A stretch of 64,000 nucleotides of DNA, from positions 104,425 through 168,424 of the forward strand of contig MNCI01013743.1 of the NCBI GenBank assembly GCA_015680685.1, read 5' to 3'. Both the position numbers and the translations under genes were made by a program. Position 1 is the first letter of the stretch. Each line of letters starts with the position of its first letter. The stretch is from Gnetum montanum. Lineage: Eukaryota > Streptophyta > Gnetopsida > Gnetales > Gnetaceae. Below are positions 1-15,501 of the stretch, one piece after another. The notes below the pieces were generated by a model. It saw nothing but the letters and a program-made list of their open reading frames with translations. It was not told the origin of the DNA and made no database searches.

Positions 1-270
1 ATATTTACAAGTTGGCAAGCAAAAATTTATGATGCTTTCCTGTAGTGATGTTGATGCAATAAGGACACCTAGCTTTTTTTTTTGTAATGATGTATATGAG
101 TCACTAGTTTCTGTTTTTATATCACAATATATGTTCATTTCAATTGTAGGTTACCTGCCTTGTAATCAAAGTTTTGTTTCACGGTTAAATAATTTGATCC
201 AAAAGCATGATATCCAAGTCACTTATACTAGACATTATTCTCATTTTTTCTGCTTGTTGAGCTAGCCAAT

Positions 271-474
271 GTGTTGATGGTGCATCATGCCTTAGATATA
301 AGACCATTTATACATAAGCATGCAAGGTTGATCATTCATAAGTGGACTTTAGATTTTGATGTCCAATATGAAGAATATTCTAAAGTTTCATGTTTTGTTG
401 AGCTATTTAATCTTTTATGGATTTTTCAAAAAGCTAAGCAAGAAATTGTTAGTCTTTTTAGTTCCATTAAATAA
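271..474 (+). pseudogene. LINE ORF1 relic, DUF4283-like segment
   Basis: A 67-residue open stretch reads like the middle of the DUF4283 domain found in ORF1 of plant LINEs. A hydrophobic strand is followed by HKWTLDFD and then by a VELFNLLWIF segment, matching the family pattern in which a W-T-x-x-F-D motif precedes a V-x-L-x-x-L-P-x-x-W motif. The usual proline is L here. The reading frame stops at 475. The matching zinc-knuckle part resumes about 1 kb downstream at 1442, so the ORF1 is interrupted. Assignment rests on pattern only. Confidence 0.5.
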
Positions 475-1441
475 TGGAATCTATTTCCACAATAATGTTT
501 TCGTAGATGGAGCAGGTTTACTCTAATATAATTTCACCTTCAAACCCACTAAATCCAAATATTATGAAAAGACAAACAATATGCTAGAAAACGAGAAAAC
601 TAGCTATCTTCAATTATTGAAATGAAGATCACAAGAAGGTTCCACAACCCACAAAACATCTAAAACACTCTAAACACTCAAATGATGCTGCAGACAATGA
701 GGCTTTGTAACCACACAATGGCTGTTCTCAATGCAAGACACAACCAATAGAGAATCTCTCCCATAACTTGGGACTAAGATCTTAACTCACAAGTACACAA
801 GAGACTCTAGGCCAACACACACACCATTGACCAAGAGCTACATACACACTCATGCACTCTTCACATGTGCTCTCATGACATCTCATGACCTCTATAAGCA
901 ATACAAGCATGAAACAGCACCAATATTTATTGGCAAAGCAAAACAAGAAACCTAAAAATTGTTCCCCAACTCAACTTGAGGATTTTTAGCTATTTCTCAT
1001 CTTTTTCTCCATTGTTTCGGCCGTTTCCCAATTTGGGATGGTCAATTTTAGAAGTTTTTCCCGCCGTACAGGTCATCTCTGGCTTGCAATAGATGTCTTT
1101 TTGCAAAATCCAAGTTGCAAGAGAGACATCTTTATCCCCTAGGAAACATCTTTCTAGCATGGGAGACATCTCCATTGGTGCAGAGATGTCTTACCAGAGA
1201 CGTTTCTGGTTGAAGAGAGACATCTCATGTCAGGGAGAGGCGTCTCCCCTTCCTAGCAAATGTCTTCAAGAGCCCCCAGAAGTCTCTTGTCAAGGCCCAA
1301 CATTTGGCCAAGATGTCTCTTGAACCTCCCAAATGTCTTTTCCGCTCCTGAAACCTGCAAAAACCACTTGTAGGGTGAAACAAGGGGATTGGAAGAGGTG
1401 TGCCTACACTAGTAAATATTTTTTTATTAAAATAAATTTTC
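475..1441. mobile_element. Insertion of unknown type splitting the LINE relic
   Basis: About 970 bases lie between the DUF4283-like half and the zinc-knuckle half of the LINE relic, where the family normally has only a few dozen residues. The inserted DNA is more GC-rich than its surroundings and non-coding, and it contains a dense cluster of AGACATCT/AGATGTCT motifs. I could not define terminal repeats or a target duplication, so both ends are approximate. A non-autonomous LTR-type element in either orientation is possible. Confidence 0.4.
1089..1340. repeat. Cluster of AGACATCT / AGATGTCT motifs
   Basis: About twelve exact or one-mismatch copies of AGACATCT or its reverse complement AGATGTCT occur in 250 bases, near 1090, 1125, 1145, 1165, 1184, 1199, 1219, 1240, 1258, 1282, 1312 and 1331. 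They are irregularly spaced (15-30 bases) and in both orientations, so this is not a simple tandem repeat. The pattern resembles the short-repeat clusters in the U3 regions of the LTRs further along the window. Confidence 0.7.
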
Positions 1442-1882
1442 TTTATCTTAAAAAAAGAATTGGTATTGCAAGCAGATGGGAAGACTTATATTCAGCCAGT
1501 TAGATATTATAATCTTCTTAATTTTTGCAACTTTTGTTATCGTGAAGGACATTTGTTTGATGTTTGCCTTTTTCTACTCAAGAAAAAAAGATGCTGTGGA
1601 AAATAAAAAACATGTTGAAGTTCAGGATGAAGAAAACAATATGAAGCTAAATATAGAAAAAATCAAGTTAATCTCAATGATAAGAATGATAAAATCCCAA
1701 TAAAGAAACTAGAGAGGACAGAAGTTTCTAGAAATAGTTTTACTTATATTATAAAAAGTATCGATCAGTTTGGAGACATAGCTCATAAGAGAAAATTTTC
1801 ATTGTCTGACAAGACTACCAGTAACTCAAAGATCAAAACTTATGTTGACAAGTGGGCTATAGCTAATGGAAAATATTCTTGA
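1442..1882 (+). pseudogene. LINE ORF1 relic, CCHC zinc-knuckle segment
   Basis: Read from 1442, the frame gives KKELVLQADG, then a stretch ending in CNFCYREGHLFDVC at 1526-1567. That is a textbook CX2CX4HX4C zinc knuckle preceded by the Q-x-V-x-Y-x-x-L pattern of plant LINE ORF1 proteins (DUF4283 followed by zf-CCHC_4). A stop follows shortly after. A lysine- and serine-rich tail continues in another frame to a stop near 1880, so there is at least one frameshift. This is the second half of the relic at 271-474 and presumably a dead copy inside the MECR intron. Confidence 0.6.
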
Positions 1883-2799
1883 TGTAAGATCAATCAAGAT
1901 GGACCATTTGATGGAAAATTGGTGTCACCATTTTCTATTGGATCTTCCTTTTCTGCAAAAGTTGATTTCTTACCAAAGCTCTCTATTGCTACATCAAATC
2001 CTTCTGTTATTTTAAGTTAGCAGAAATGTTGAAAGTGACATAAATGTTGTCAAGGCAGGGGCTATCATCCCAACTAACAAGTAATTTTCCTCTTTTTAAA
2101 ATTTTCAAAATTATCAAATATAAGGTTGCATACTGGAAGAGACATCTTTATAATTGAAAAGTTTTTTCTTTCCATGTTATTTTTGATGTTCTCTACTGAA
2201 TGTTAAGCCTATCATGCACTTGACGTTTTTATTTTTTTTTGGCTTATTATCAATATTATTTTTGGGGTCTGACAACCCCCCTTGGACTATGTCCACAATT
2301 TTAATTTTTTTAATTTTTCTTATATACAAAACTTTATTCTTGTGTTTTCTTTACGTATCTCAAAACACCCAAGCTTGCATCCATGTGTCTTTTATGTAGT
2401 ATTTGCATATATCAGGCAAGTACACCTACCACGTAGCTAATGTTATGTTGCGTGGAAGTATATAAGATTACAAATCAACCTTCCATAGTTTGTGCCATAA
2501 CAACTGAACCGTGCTCATTTTTTCATCTGTTAAAAAAGGAGAACAATAAGAAAAGTATTAAGTTGTCCACAGATATGCTTTTCTTTTAAGACGCAATTTG
2601 CACATATCCTATTACAGGAAATTTGTAAGGAGTCCTGATTTTATAATTTCTTATTATAAATGTAGTATATTATGTATTATATTTGTTTCCTAACATCCTT
2701 GCATATTTTCCTTTTGAAATTACTGTGACATAGTTAATTTCTTCTGCATAAATTTGAAATGCTCGGTTTTCCCAGACTAAATTAAGTACTTTCGTACAG

Positions 2800-3914
2800 G
2801 ATGTCCAGCTGAAGGGGTTCTGGATGCAGAAATGGATTACCTCGCATTCGTCAAAGGAATTTAAATTGATGATAGAGTACTTACTAAGATTGGTTAAAGA
2901 TGGTCATTTGAAATATAAGTAAGGTTTTACTTTATCTACGCTGTTATTTTAACAATATAATGAGAGATGTTTCAATCATGAAGTGTTGTCTATCATTCCT
3001 GCATCAGGTATTTTTTCTAAAGTACTACAGAGAGATGAGTGTCAGGGAATGATAGAGGATATATAATACGAGATACCATATTGATAACACTGTTGAATGG
3101 ATGTAAATCCAATACGAATATACTCCATCGGTGAAATTGGTAGTCATGATTTTTTCCATGGAAGATTTCATTTGAAAATTTCTTCTGGAGGCATTTTTCT
3201 ACTAGGGCTAAATGATTGATTTTATTTCAGTTGCTAGGCTTAGTTGATATGAATTTTCATTGCGTTTGATGATCATATGCCAAACACTCAACAAAATTCA
3301 CCAAAATATGACCATGCAATTCTTAGGGAACCCACAATCAAGGGAACCCACAATCATTTGGTGTCTGAAGAATTGACAATGTAAGAACACAAGTATTTTG
3401 TGCTCATCTTTTCTCATTATTGTTTCCTAATTACTTGTTCCATCATACATGTGAAATGACAGCGCAACGAAGTCCTGAGAATTTTAGCACATTCCTGTTC
3501 GAGGATTATAGTGGTATTGCATTGATGGTATAGCAGTAGCAGTTTGTAGACAAATTAAGTTCGAAAACATTAATATATTCAACTGTACTGTGTTTTGTGG
3601 GATCTCTTTTAGAGATTAAGACCAACGTATTGTACATTCAGTCAAACTAATGTATATGCTTGACACCTGTTGTTTTGTTTGAAAGTTTTACTACTGGGGA
3701 GACTAGCTTAGTATCAGGAATAGACTGTGATGCAGATAGCAGTGCTTTAACCACATTAATTAGTTTGCACAGTACTATATCACAATGCGGTAATACAGGA
3801 TGTCTTTGCTTTTGCAGGGTGGACCTGACTTCATTTCTTGATTTCCGTGTGGCGTTGCAGAAGGCACTTGGAAAGCAAGGTTCTTCTGCTAAACAAGTGC
3901 TTCTGTTCAAGTAA
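2800..3914 (+). CDS. MECR: trans-2-enoyl-CoA reductase, mitochondrial (MECR type), last two exons
   Basis: Carboxyl end of an NAD(P)H-dependent trans-2-enoyl-[ACP/CoA] reductase of the MECR/ETR1 group (MDR superfamily), which catalyses the last reduction in mitochondrial type II fatty-acid synthesis. Exon 2800-2918 encodes DVQLKGFWMQKWITS and onward to LKYK, matching the family's L-x-G-F-W-L-x-x-W block. Intron 2919-3817 has GTAAGG and TTTGCAG ends. Exon 3818-3914 encodes VDLTSF through VALQKALGKQGSSAKQVLLF and a TAA stop, matching the family's conserved C-terminus. The split lysine codon (AA + G) joins the exons in frame. The dinucleotide-binding region and start lie upstream of the window. 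Both exons are free of stops, so the gene looks alive, but only about 72 residues are visible. Confidence 0.85.
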
Positions 3915-6900
3915 AATTTCTGAAAATATTTTTGGGAGGGGTTGTCCTTTACCCTCAGTCCTTCGTCGGACTGCCCTACTATTCGTTCGTTTAACAAGGT
4001 GTGAAAAGACTATTTTGATTATACTATTTCTTTTACGTGCACTTGTCATTCTCATATGAAGAGAGTTCATTGGAAACATTTGAGAAATCTGATCAGGGTT
4101 TATTTTGCCATACATTTAACATATTATGTGTGTCAGGTAGACAGCCAGACGATAAAAAATCATTGTGAAATCCTTTACCTCCCTTAATGATTGAGCAAGG
4201 TGCCATGAAGACGATTTATCCCTTTATTTAAAAATTATGTTATCACAATTTTAAATATGTATGGTTTCGGTTATGTTAATTCAAGATCTCTTAAATATCC
4301 GTGATTATATTACCAATGACTTGTTCTAACGTGTTGGGGAGATGGACAAAACAAACAGAAAACAGAAAAAGTCTTCCTTGCATTCAAGTTCACGTTATAT
4401 GGGAGTACATGTTAATTTATAATTTTTATATATTCAACTAATTGGGATTAGCCTAATTGGGCCAAAATAAGGATGGAATTTTCAAGTATAATGGGGTCAA
4501 TTTTCAACCATACTCTCTGTTAGAGTTAAAAGTGCCAACAAGTACTTTGTACATTACTTTATAATAATTTTTAAGAGCTCTTCATAATTCATGCTATAAA
4601 TAATTCGCACTCATAAATCATGCACACATGTATATCACATGCAAACAGGCCTGGTTGTTAATATGAAAAAGTTCTCCTTAAACAGCACGCAGATGTGACT
4701 GACCGACCTTTTAAATTGAAGTCCCCTCTTCACTTGGCAAATCCCCATCTCTTAAATCTAAACTTATCCTTCATTCTTCAAATCAAGTAGTAGTTTGTGT
4801 TATTCGTTACTTGGTCGTCGCCCTGGTCCTGCATCTTGGGAACCTTGAACATGCTACCTCTTGTCCCTTGACTCAAAAATCCTAATCTTTTGCCGACCTT
4901 CATTGGACCCGGCGCCCTGGCTTATTTGCAAAACTAGAATAGCATTTTTTCTGATAAAAGAATTAGAAATGACGAACTTATATTCAGGTCTTGTCTTGCC
5001 AATTCTTTCTTCATTAACAGTCCATGACATAAATCAAGCCACTGATATGGCTGATAGTGTTTTTACAAGAACTTGGGTCATGCCCTTAACTCAATATCCC
5101 ATATGATGAACTGGACATTTTGTTATATTGAACCGTTTAATATTGAAACCAATTGTTGGGATGGTAAAGACCTATATTATCATTTACAGAATGATAGTTT
5201 TACGGGCTATACCAAAGCTAAGTCATCTATCTTTGTTATCTTGGTCCCTTTATTCATCCATATGGGTTGACTGTTAAGGTCGGTGAAAGAAGGATTTAAC
5301 GATGATTTATTCTTGATGGTTGTTTACATGATGCCATAAATACTATCCATCTTATTTCATTACATACCATCAAGTTGCTTGCAATAAGTCTACGACTTGA
5401 TTTTGAGTCCTATTTAAGCCTTTGATGGGATTTGGAATGACAATGAGGAACATAGGTGCCATTTAGCTTACTCCATAATTCTGAGTCATGCTTAAAATTT
5501 TGATGGGATTTGCAAAATTGAACCTTAAATTAAAGATTTTTTTACATCTACAGGCCAACAAAAGATTTATTGGACAAATAGTATATTCATCTCCTCCTGG
5601 AAAATAAAAGTAGATTTAATGAAGTGGCTGCGTACTGCCCTTGATAAAACAAAAATAGGCCATATAAACTTTTGGTTACAATGAGAAACTTATGAGAATA
5701 GAAAGGCAATCCAATTTCAACATAAATGTCTACCTTAGTGGGTTCAAAGTAGAAAAACCTTATATAATAGAAATGCTAGAGAATGGAATAGACATAAAAA
5801 AAAAGTCTTTATTGCCTTCAAAGTAACATATCAAATGAAGAATACATGCTAGCATTGAAAGGTGAAACTTAGCAATTTTGGAAATGTGTACCAAGTATAA
5901 ATCCTTATAGCTAATATTGAAAAATAAAGAGAAGAAAATGAATTATTAGCTAGAAGGATAATCCTTGCCATAACAACTTTTACATCACTTTGAATATCCA
6001 TTTTTGAACTTAAAATAGCAAAAGGATTTAAGGTAGCAATAGAGACAAAAGACCAACATTTTTGGAAAAGCTAGATACACAAAAAAATCCTAGCACATGT
6101 TTTGCATTATCATTACTTCAATGCATACTGTAAGCCTTACATAAAAAATTTGTACCATTGGCCATTAGCTACTTTTCAGCAATATTTTATACTTTAAGTG
6201 AACGTTGTTTTTATTATAGAAGGATGAATTTGCTTTATTAGTTATCTGTTTAGACTAGGATACTTTCTATGGTATAAGTAAAACCATGGATACTTTCTAT
6301 GGTATAAGTAAAACCATTCATAGAAGCCTTTGTCTTCTTTGGTTCTTCTACTATCACTTTGCCACTTGATTATTCTTATTGTTGGCTTTAATTTGCTTTT
6401 TCATATCCTCAACTTTAGATTAAATTTTTTTATTTTTGATTTCAATATATATTTTTTCTTTTCTTAAGCAGTAAACATAGATGAAACAAATAGCATTCAT
6501 AATGATAGAAGTTGCAATTGTAAAAAAGATTATAATATGTAATTGGTTGACTGTAACTCTTCTGCTAGGTTATAATCCCACTTCCTTTCTATGGTTAAGA
6601 ATATTGATTTTAACAAAAAAACATATCGAAGAACCAATTCCATATTATAATATTCCTAACTTCTTATGCAAATTTTACTTGCCATAGTTAATTGTATGCT
6701 TTGGGGGTTTATACATCAATACTTTTTTTCTTTAAGGACCTTAGTGACAAAGGTTCTCTAGAGCCAAGACCATGAGTAGTGTATCAATAGTACACATAGT
6801 GAATTTGTTGTAAATCTATAAGACAATGATCATTTGAATTGCAAAGTATACTTGTGTTGTTGTGCTCAAAGAATAAAGATTGTTATAATACATATAATGT

Positions 6901-7180
6901 AATCATGTTACCGCAAGGAAGCCAAGAGTACATCAAAAGATCTAGTTTTTGTTGCTAGCAAGAAAAGAACAGTTTAAGTTTCTCCCATTTTGCTTGCTCG
7001 TACTATGGGAAGAGCTTTTGCTTTCTTTTCCTCTGGTTACTATGCTGGTTCAGTTCATTTAGTTGTCACTTAGTTGCATATGGATTCAATAGTTCAAAAA
7101 GTTAACCTATTTGGGAGCTTGTTGTCATTGGAAGTTGAAGCAATGTTTCAGTTCTTAAAATTTTACTTGAGTAATAAAAA
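3915..7180. other. Intergenic, AT-rich; no recognised gene
   Basis: The first few hundred bases are presumably MECR 3' UTR. Short open stretches at 4861-5106 and 5073-5270 overlap in different frames and show no domain I recognise. The sequence is AT-rich, with one perfect 30-base tandem duplication (6258-6317). I see no promoter, RNA gene or convincing coding exon here. Confidence 0.5.
6258..6317. repeat. Perfect tandem duplication, 2 x 30 bp
   Basis: The 30-base unit starting GGATACTTTCTATGG occurs twice back to back (6258-6287 and 6288-6317) without a mismatch. Unlike the decayed surroundings it is perfect, so it is either a recent slippage event or an assembly effect. Confidence 0.9.
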
Positions 7181-7319
7181 TAGTAATAAAATGTTAGGAA
7201 AGATCATATGAAAATCTCAATAACAAGGGTGGTTCCATGAAAGACAATTGTGGGTACAAAAATGAAATATTGATAATATTGATGTAATACTAAGAACAAG
7301 ATTGGAAACTTGTTATAGA

Positions 7320-7630
7320 GAAAATTTTAGAAAGATGGAAAAATGAGTTACAAATGCAATTTTAAAAAAATCCAAATTTATTGGCAAAATATTAAAATTG
7401 GCACACATGATGAGACATAATATCAATAATTCCAATATCTCTGAGATAACTAATTAGTAGAGTAAGAATGAGATCACATGATCTTCAAGTTGAAATTGGA
7501 AGCTAGAAAAATGAGTAGCATGAAGACAGAATATGTCAATTGTGTTTACTACAAGTAATAGAGGATAGGCAACATGTATTATTACAATGTTGCTGAATAG
7601 ATTTCTTCGGAGAAAAATGGCAAAACTATA
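7320..7630 (+). pseudogene. LINE reverse-transcriptase C-terminal relic (zinc-finger tail)
   Basis: In the frame running 7459-7593 the translation includes RMRSHDLQVEIGS, then HEDRICQLC, then VIEDRQHVLLQC. This is the characteristic end of many non-LTR retrotransposon ORF2 proteins: an R-x-x-x-H-x-L motif, a gly-rich turn, then C-x2-C, I-E-D-x-x-H and a last C. Two in-frame stops (after IGS and after KNE) show that it is dead. The upstream part, roughly 7320-7458, is in other frames and less clear. No full RT core is seen, as expected for a 5'-truncated LINE. Confidence 0.5.
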
Positions 7631-7639
7631 GTTAGTCTT

Positions 7640-8469
7640 TGTATGAGCTATTCAAGCTACTAGTGTTAATTCTAGGGAATTATATATAAGACATGTTCAA
7701 GTTACATATATATTGGACACATCTATTGTACTTAAAATTTATTGCTATTAATGTATTTTGCACAAATTCATTTGTTTGATGGATCCTTTGGGTCTACATT
7801 GACCTAATAACATATTTGTTTTAGTATCAATATTAGTATTTGTAAGTACTTTAAATAATAAAAAAACTACAATAAAGGAAACACTCGCATTGTAATTCCT
7901 TGTAAGATAGGCATAATGGTTACATTTAAAACCAAATTAAATACACATCTTTTGGAATCCTTTGCGGGACAGGTGCAACATGACACTTGTGGAAAGGAAA
8001 TGAACACTGCAGCATTGCAAACATAAAAACAAATAAAATCTCTTCAACCATGGCCTCAATAGTCCAATACCATATTGAATATACTTACCTTCTCCACTAA
8101 TGCAAGATCATTATAAGCTCAATACAGATGATCTAATTAAATTAATTAATTAAATGAAATTACCAATTTAGGTTGATTCATTAATTAAGTAAAGTTATCA
8201 ATGTCATCTTGATGTTTAAGATCAAAAGTATGTTCATTAGGTTTGTATTTTAATATTACATATATAAAACTACTTGTCAACTTTTATTTACTATACTAAA
8301 GTGCATATCAACCAAATGGTTTTGGGCTATGTAATCATAGCAACACTCTAATAGCCACATCACACTGTGTGACGATGACCCAAAAAACATAAACAAGGAA
8401 AAAGACACCCTTATTTAAAGGAAGGATGGAGCTTCCAAAAATCAAACATAAAAAATGTCAAATGAAAAG
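7640..8469. other. Intergenic, AT-rich; nothing recognised
   Basis: No open stretch of note, no repeat structure and no recognised motif apart from short AATTAATTAATTAA-type runs near 8140. Confidence 0.5.
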
Positions 8470-8818
8470 ATACTAGATTAGATATAATATATCTATTTAT
8501 ATGGCCAAGAGCTAATACAAAAATTGAAAGTAAACACATTAAGGATGATATACAAGAACTTGAATATATGCTTTAAGGATGAAAAATAAGTCCAAACAAA
8601 TTCCAACAATCTACTATCATCATTTTTGACATCTGCTCACCTTGCTCACTCTCGATAAAAAATTTTTGTACTACAAATATTGAATTCTTCTAGGTCAGGA
8701 TTGGCGATAATGGATTGTTGGATTTGTTTGAACTTGTTATTTGTCCTTAAAGCATAGCTTTAAGTTCTTGTACATCGTCTATATAGATATATATATATAT
8801 TATATTTAATCTAGTTTA
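8470..8818. mobile_element. Foldback / MITE-like inverted repeat
   Basis: Two arms are imperfect reverse complements. The left arm (about 8470-8610) has ACTAGATTAGATATAATA, then ACAAGAACTTGAATATATGC, ending CAACAATC. The right arm (about 8700-8818), reverse complemented, has ACTAGATTAAATATAATA, then ACAAGAACTTAAAGCTATGC, ending CAACAATC. Between them is roughly 90 bases of loop. There is no ORF. The shape fits a MITE or foldback element, but I could not identify a target duplication, and the outer edges may extend further. Confidence 0.6.
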
Positions 8819-8959
8819 TTGTTGGCATAATCGCTCACATGTTAGTCTCTTTTTTCCTATTTCTTTCTTCCTTATTATTTGTTTGTTTCTTCTTCCTTTG
8901 CTCCATGTTTTTTTATTTACTTTTTCTCTTTATTATGCTCTACAATTTTGATTGGCTTT

Positions 8960-9075
8960 GTTTTCAATTAAGTGTTAGCTTAGTAGTGAAAGCCTTGGCA
9001 TGGAAACCCTAGGTTATAGGTTCAATTTTAGTGGGCAAAATTGAGTTATAGATGAAAAAATATTCCACAAAAGGA
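8960..9075 (+). repeat. tRNA-like (SINE-head) repeat, candidate
   Basis: The stretch TTAGCTTAGTAGTGAAAGCC followed about 45 bases later by GGTTCAATTTTAG resembles the A and B boxes of a tRNA-derived RNA polymerase III promoter, as at the head of plant SINEs. No tRNA cloverleaf can be drawn and no clear tail was delimited. Similar heads occur near 18985 and 32715. Confidence 0.3.
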
Positions 9076-11430
9076 ATTTTGAAATGATTCTCAGTGAACC
9101 TAAGTAAAAATTTAGTTTTAATTTTAGCATTTGTAGTTTTTAGAGTAGGAAATTATAACAAAAAAACGATTGAAGATGATTTGAAGAAAGTGCAAATGAA
9201 TAAAAATCTAGCTCTTCATAAAGGTGAATGCAAAAAAGAACTTAAGTAGTTGATCTCATTTTATTGGGACAAGGCTAGGATGATGATAATGTAGAGAATA
9301 GGAATTGGGGAAGTGTCCTCATTGTTGGGCATTGGTATCCTTGTGTTGGTACATAGGGGTTTTTCAACTACTTTTTTAGCTTTAAGTGAAAAATATGATA
9401 CTTAGGATGCATTGGCGTAACGAAGGTGCCCTAGCCTCAAGGAGTAACACATCCATCCCGAAGCTAATGCACCTTCCTTAATAAGGGGATCCCTAGATTC
9501 CACCAATGGGGAGATGCAAGACAAATCCAAATTCTATCCATATTACACCAATACATGTTCCAATGAATTTAAAGTATATGAGATCCGAAACACAGAAGAT
9601 ACAAGGACACAAATCATTAGAAAACAAAGTAATAGAAGAAAGGATCCAATCAACTTGATCTTAATGCAATTACTTTATAAGCCATCCCCTACCATAAATG
9701 TGTTAGGCATCAAGTTGCGATTGAGAGCACATGTACAACCAACATGTGGACTTCTATAACACTAATTCTTAAACTCCAAATGGAGTGGGTCTTGACTCAA
9801 ATTACATAAGTTTACAGCTCCCAATATCAAACAAAATTGCCATCAAACACCTCATCATTTGTCCAAAACTGAACAAAGCTAATCCTCTAGCTTACTAACA
9901 ATTAAAACTAGGAATTAAAACTAGGAATAGATTCAACTTAGGAATCTTGTGATGAATTCCAGTGGCTGCATAGAATAATATTTATATCATGACACAAGAC
10001 AAGGTTGCTGCAACATCATCAAAAAGAAGAGATGAGGTGGTGGCCTTTGAAAGGTGAAACTAACATTTGGGTGACAAAACGGTTGAACTCCCTAGAAGTA
10101 CTCTTCCAAACCCAAACCCGTTATCATTGCTTTGAAGAGCTTGGTTTACTTCTTACAATTGACCCTACTCATGTGCAATGTTTTAGCATCTTCATTCCAC
10201 TTATTCCTGGCTTCAAGATGCCTTTTGTCTACGTTAGTTGAAATTTGGTAAAATCAACCCCGGCCAGCGCTTAATGAAATATTTCTTCTAACTCACTCCA
10301 ATTAAATCCAATTTAAGTCGAATTAATGAAATTCAAATTAAAAGCTGAATTCTGACGCTAAGCGAACTTGAAATAGTGACGGTTTTCCTGTGTCTGTATT
10401 CGAGAGTATGTGAATTACGAAAACACAGTTGGATATACAGCTTAGTTTATTTTTGTTGATGACAAATAACCAATGGTCGTCCGAGCAGCCTCGAATGAAA
10501 AATATGAAAGATAATTTTGCAGTAAACCCGCAATATAAATTTAAAAACACTTATTCCAAAGTTATCTAGTGACTCTAAATTCAAGTCTCATGCATTTATT
10601 ACAAAATTGGGAGAATTGATAGTTACGTTCTACGTGCCGCTGAAACTAGCGAAGATTCTTAGAACAGTGTAGATTTTCAAAATATTCACCGTCAATCATA
10701 TTCAGTGAAAATCAAGGGAAATATTGCTCGGGAGCAACATTCCTGGTCTGAAGATTGTTAGGCATCTGGCTACTGTCATTGTATACTCTGATGAGTCAAA
10801 AAGACGGTGGGAATGGTAAAATGAGTTTCATATTGGGCATTTTTTTTAGCCTCATGACAACTCCCATTTCCTCAAATAACCCAGATAAAACCGGCCGTCA
10901 AAGAGACAATGCGGACGACAAAGCAATCATAAATCCGTTCACAGGCATCACGACATAACACAATCATCTAACATTACCAGAGTCCTTAAAAATAAAAAAA
11001 TATAAAAAAAACAGAGCAAAGAAACAAACATTTTGTAAATACATAGGTGCAAGCATGATGCTGATTTAAGTAAATGACAGAAATTTCTCCAATTTTCAAA
11101 AAAATATTCACGTGTTTGTTTGAGAAGAGAGCAAGAAATTAAAACTGAAGTCTTGAAAGCTTTTCTTTCCAGCCTTGTAAGAATTTTACAAAAACACAAG
11201 GGGCTCCTTTTCTCCATCCTTCCAAAAATAAAATTTGAGTATCGCATCCGGTTGTACAAGATTATAGGCATCTCTAAGCTGATATTGCTTAGGATAACTG
11301 CTCGTAGAAATTTCTCCATTTGACAACCAAGAAATGACTACCATCCTGAACCTTAATTATCCCAAAAATTGACCATAATTGAACATCAATTTCCCACAAA
11401 TATTTTCTCAAATTAAAATCCCCTCACGAA
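9076..11430. other. Intergenic, then probable ECA 3' UTR
   Basis: Short open stretches at 9514-9759 and 10005-10241 (plus strand) show no family I recognise. The last part, up to 11430, lies directly downstream of the minus-strand ECA stop codon and should include its 3' UTR. I cannot fix the polyadenylation site: AATAAA on the minus strand is seen only far downstream, near 10450 and 10595. Confidence 0.5.
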
Positions 11431-15422
<3,992 letters not shown>

Positions 15423-15501
15423 GAGTATTTCAGTGTTTGCTTATTGTTCAAGAAAGCGTTTTCCTTAGCAATCCCAGTTCTTTCAAGAGATCTTAATAAA
15501 T
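15423..15501 (-). other. ECA 5' UTR, part next to the start codon
   Basis: Upstream of the ATG at 15422 the minus strand reads back about 80 bases to a pyrimidine-rich acceptor, TTATTGTTTTAG, whose AG occupies 15503-15502. This implies an intron in the leader, common in plant housekeeping genes. The acceptor is good, but expression data would be needed to confirm it. Confidence 0.4.

Larger units (their letters stand above)
1..2799 (+). other. Intron of the MECR-like gene (upstream exons outside window)
   Basis: The first recognisable MECR exon begins at 2800 behind a good acceptor (TACAG). The family's preceding residues are not encoded anywhere in 1-2799, so the upstream exons must lie before the window and this stretch reads as intron. 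It holds a LINE ORF1 relic (271-474 and 1442-1882) split by a foreign insertion. From 1883 to 2799 I see only AT-rich sequence. Calling it intron is inference from the truncated gene. Confidence 0.6.

Noticed and set aside
29-265. Plus-strand open stretch near the window start as an upstream MECR exon
   Set aside because: Its translation shows nothing like the MECR core, and no exon-like splice pair frames it.
3647-4115. Minus-strand and alternative-frame open stretches over the last MECR exon
   Set aside because: They overlap the exon in other frames and have no domain; shadows.
4861-5270. Short plus-strand ORFs as a small gene
   Set aside because: Different frames overlap, composition is unremarkable and there is no family resemblance.
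8960-9075. A functional tRNA gene
   Set aside because: Box-like motifs only; no acceptor stem or anticodon arm can be paired.
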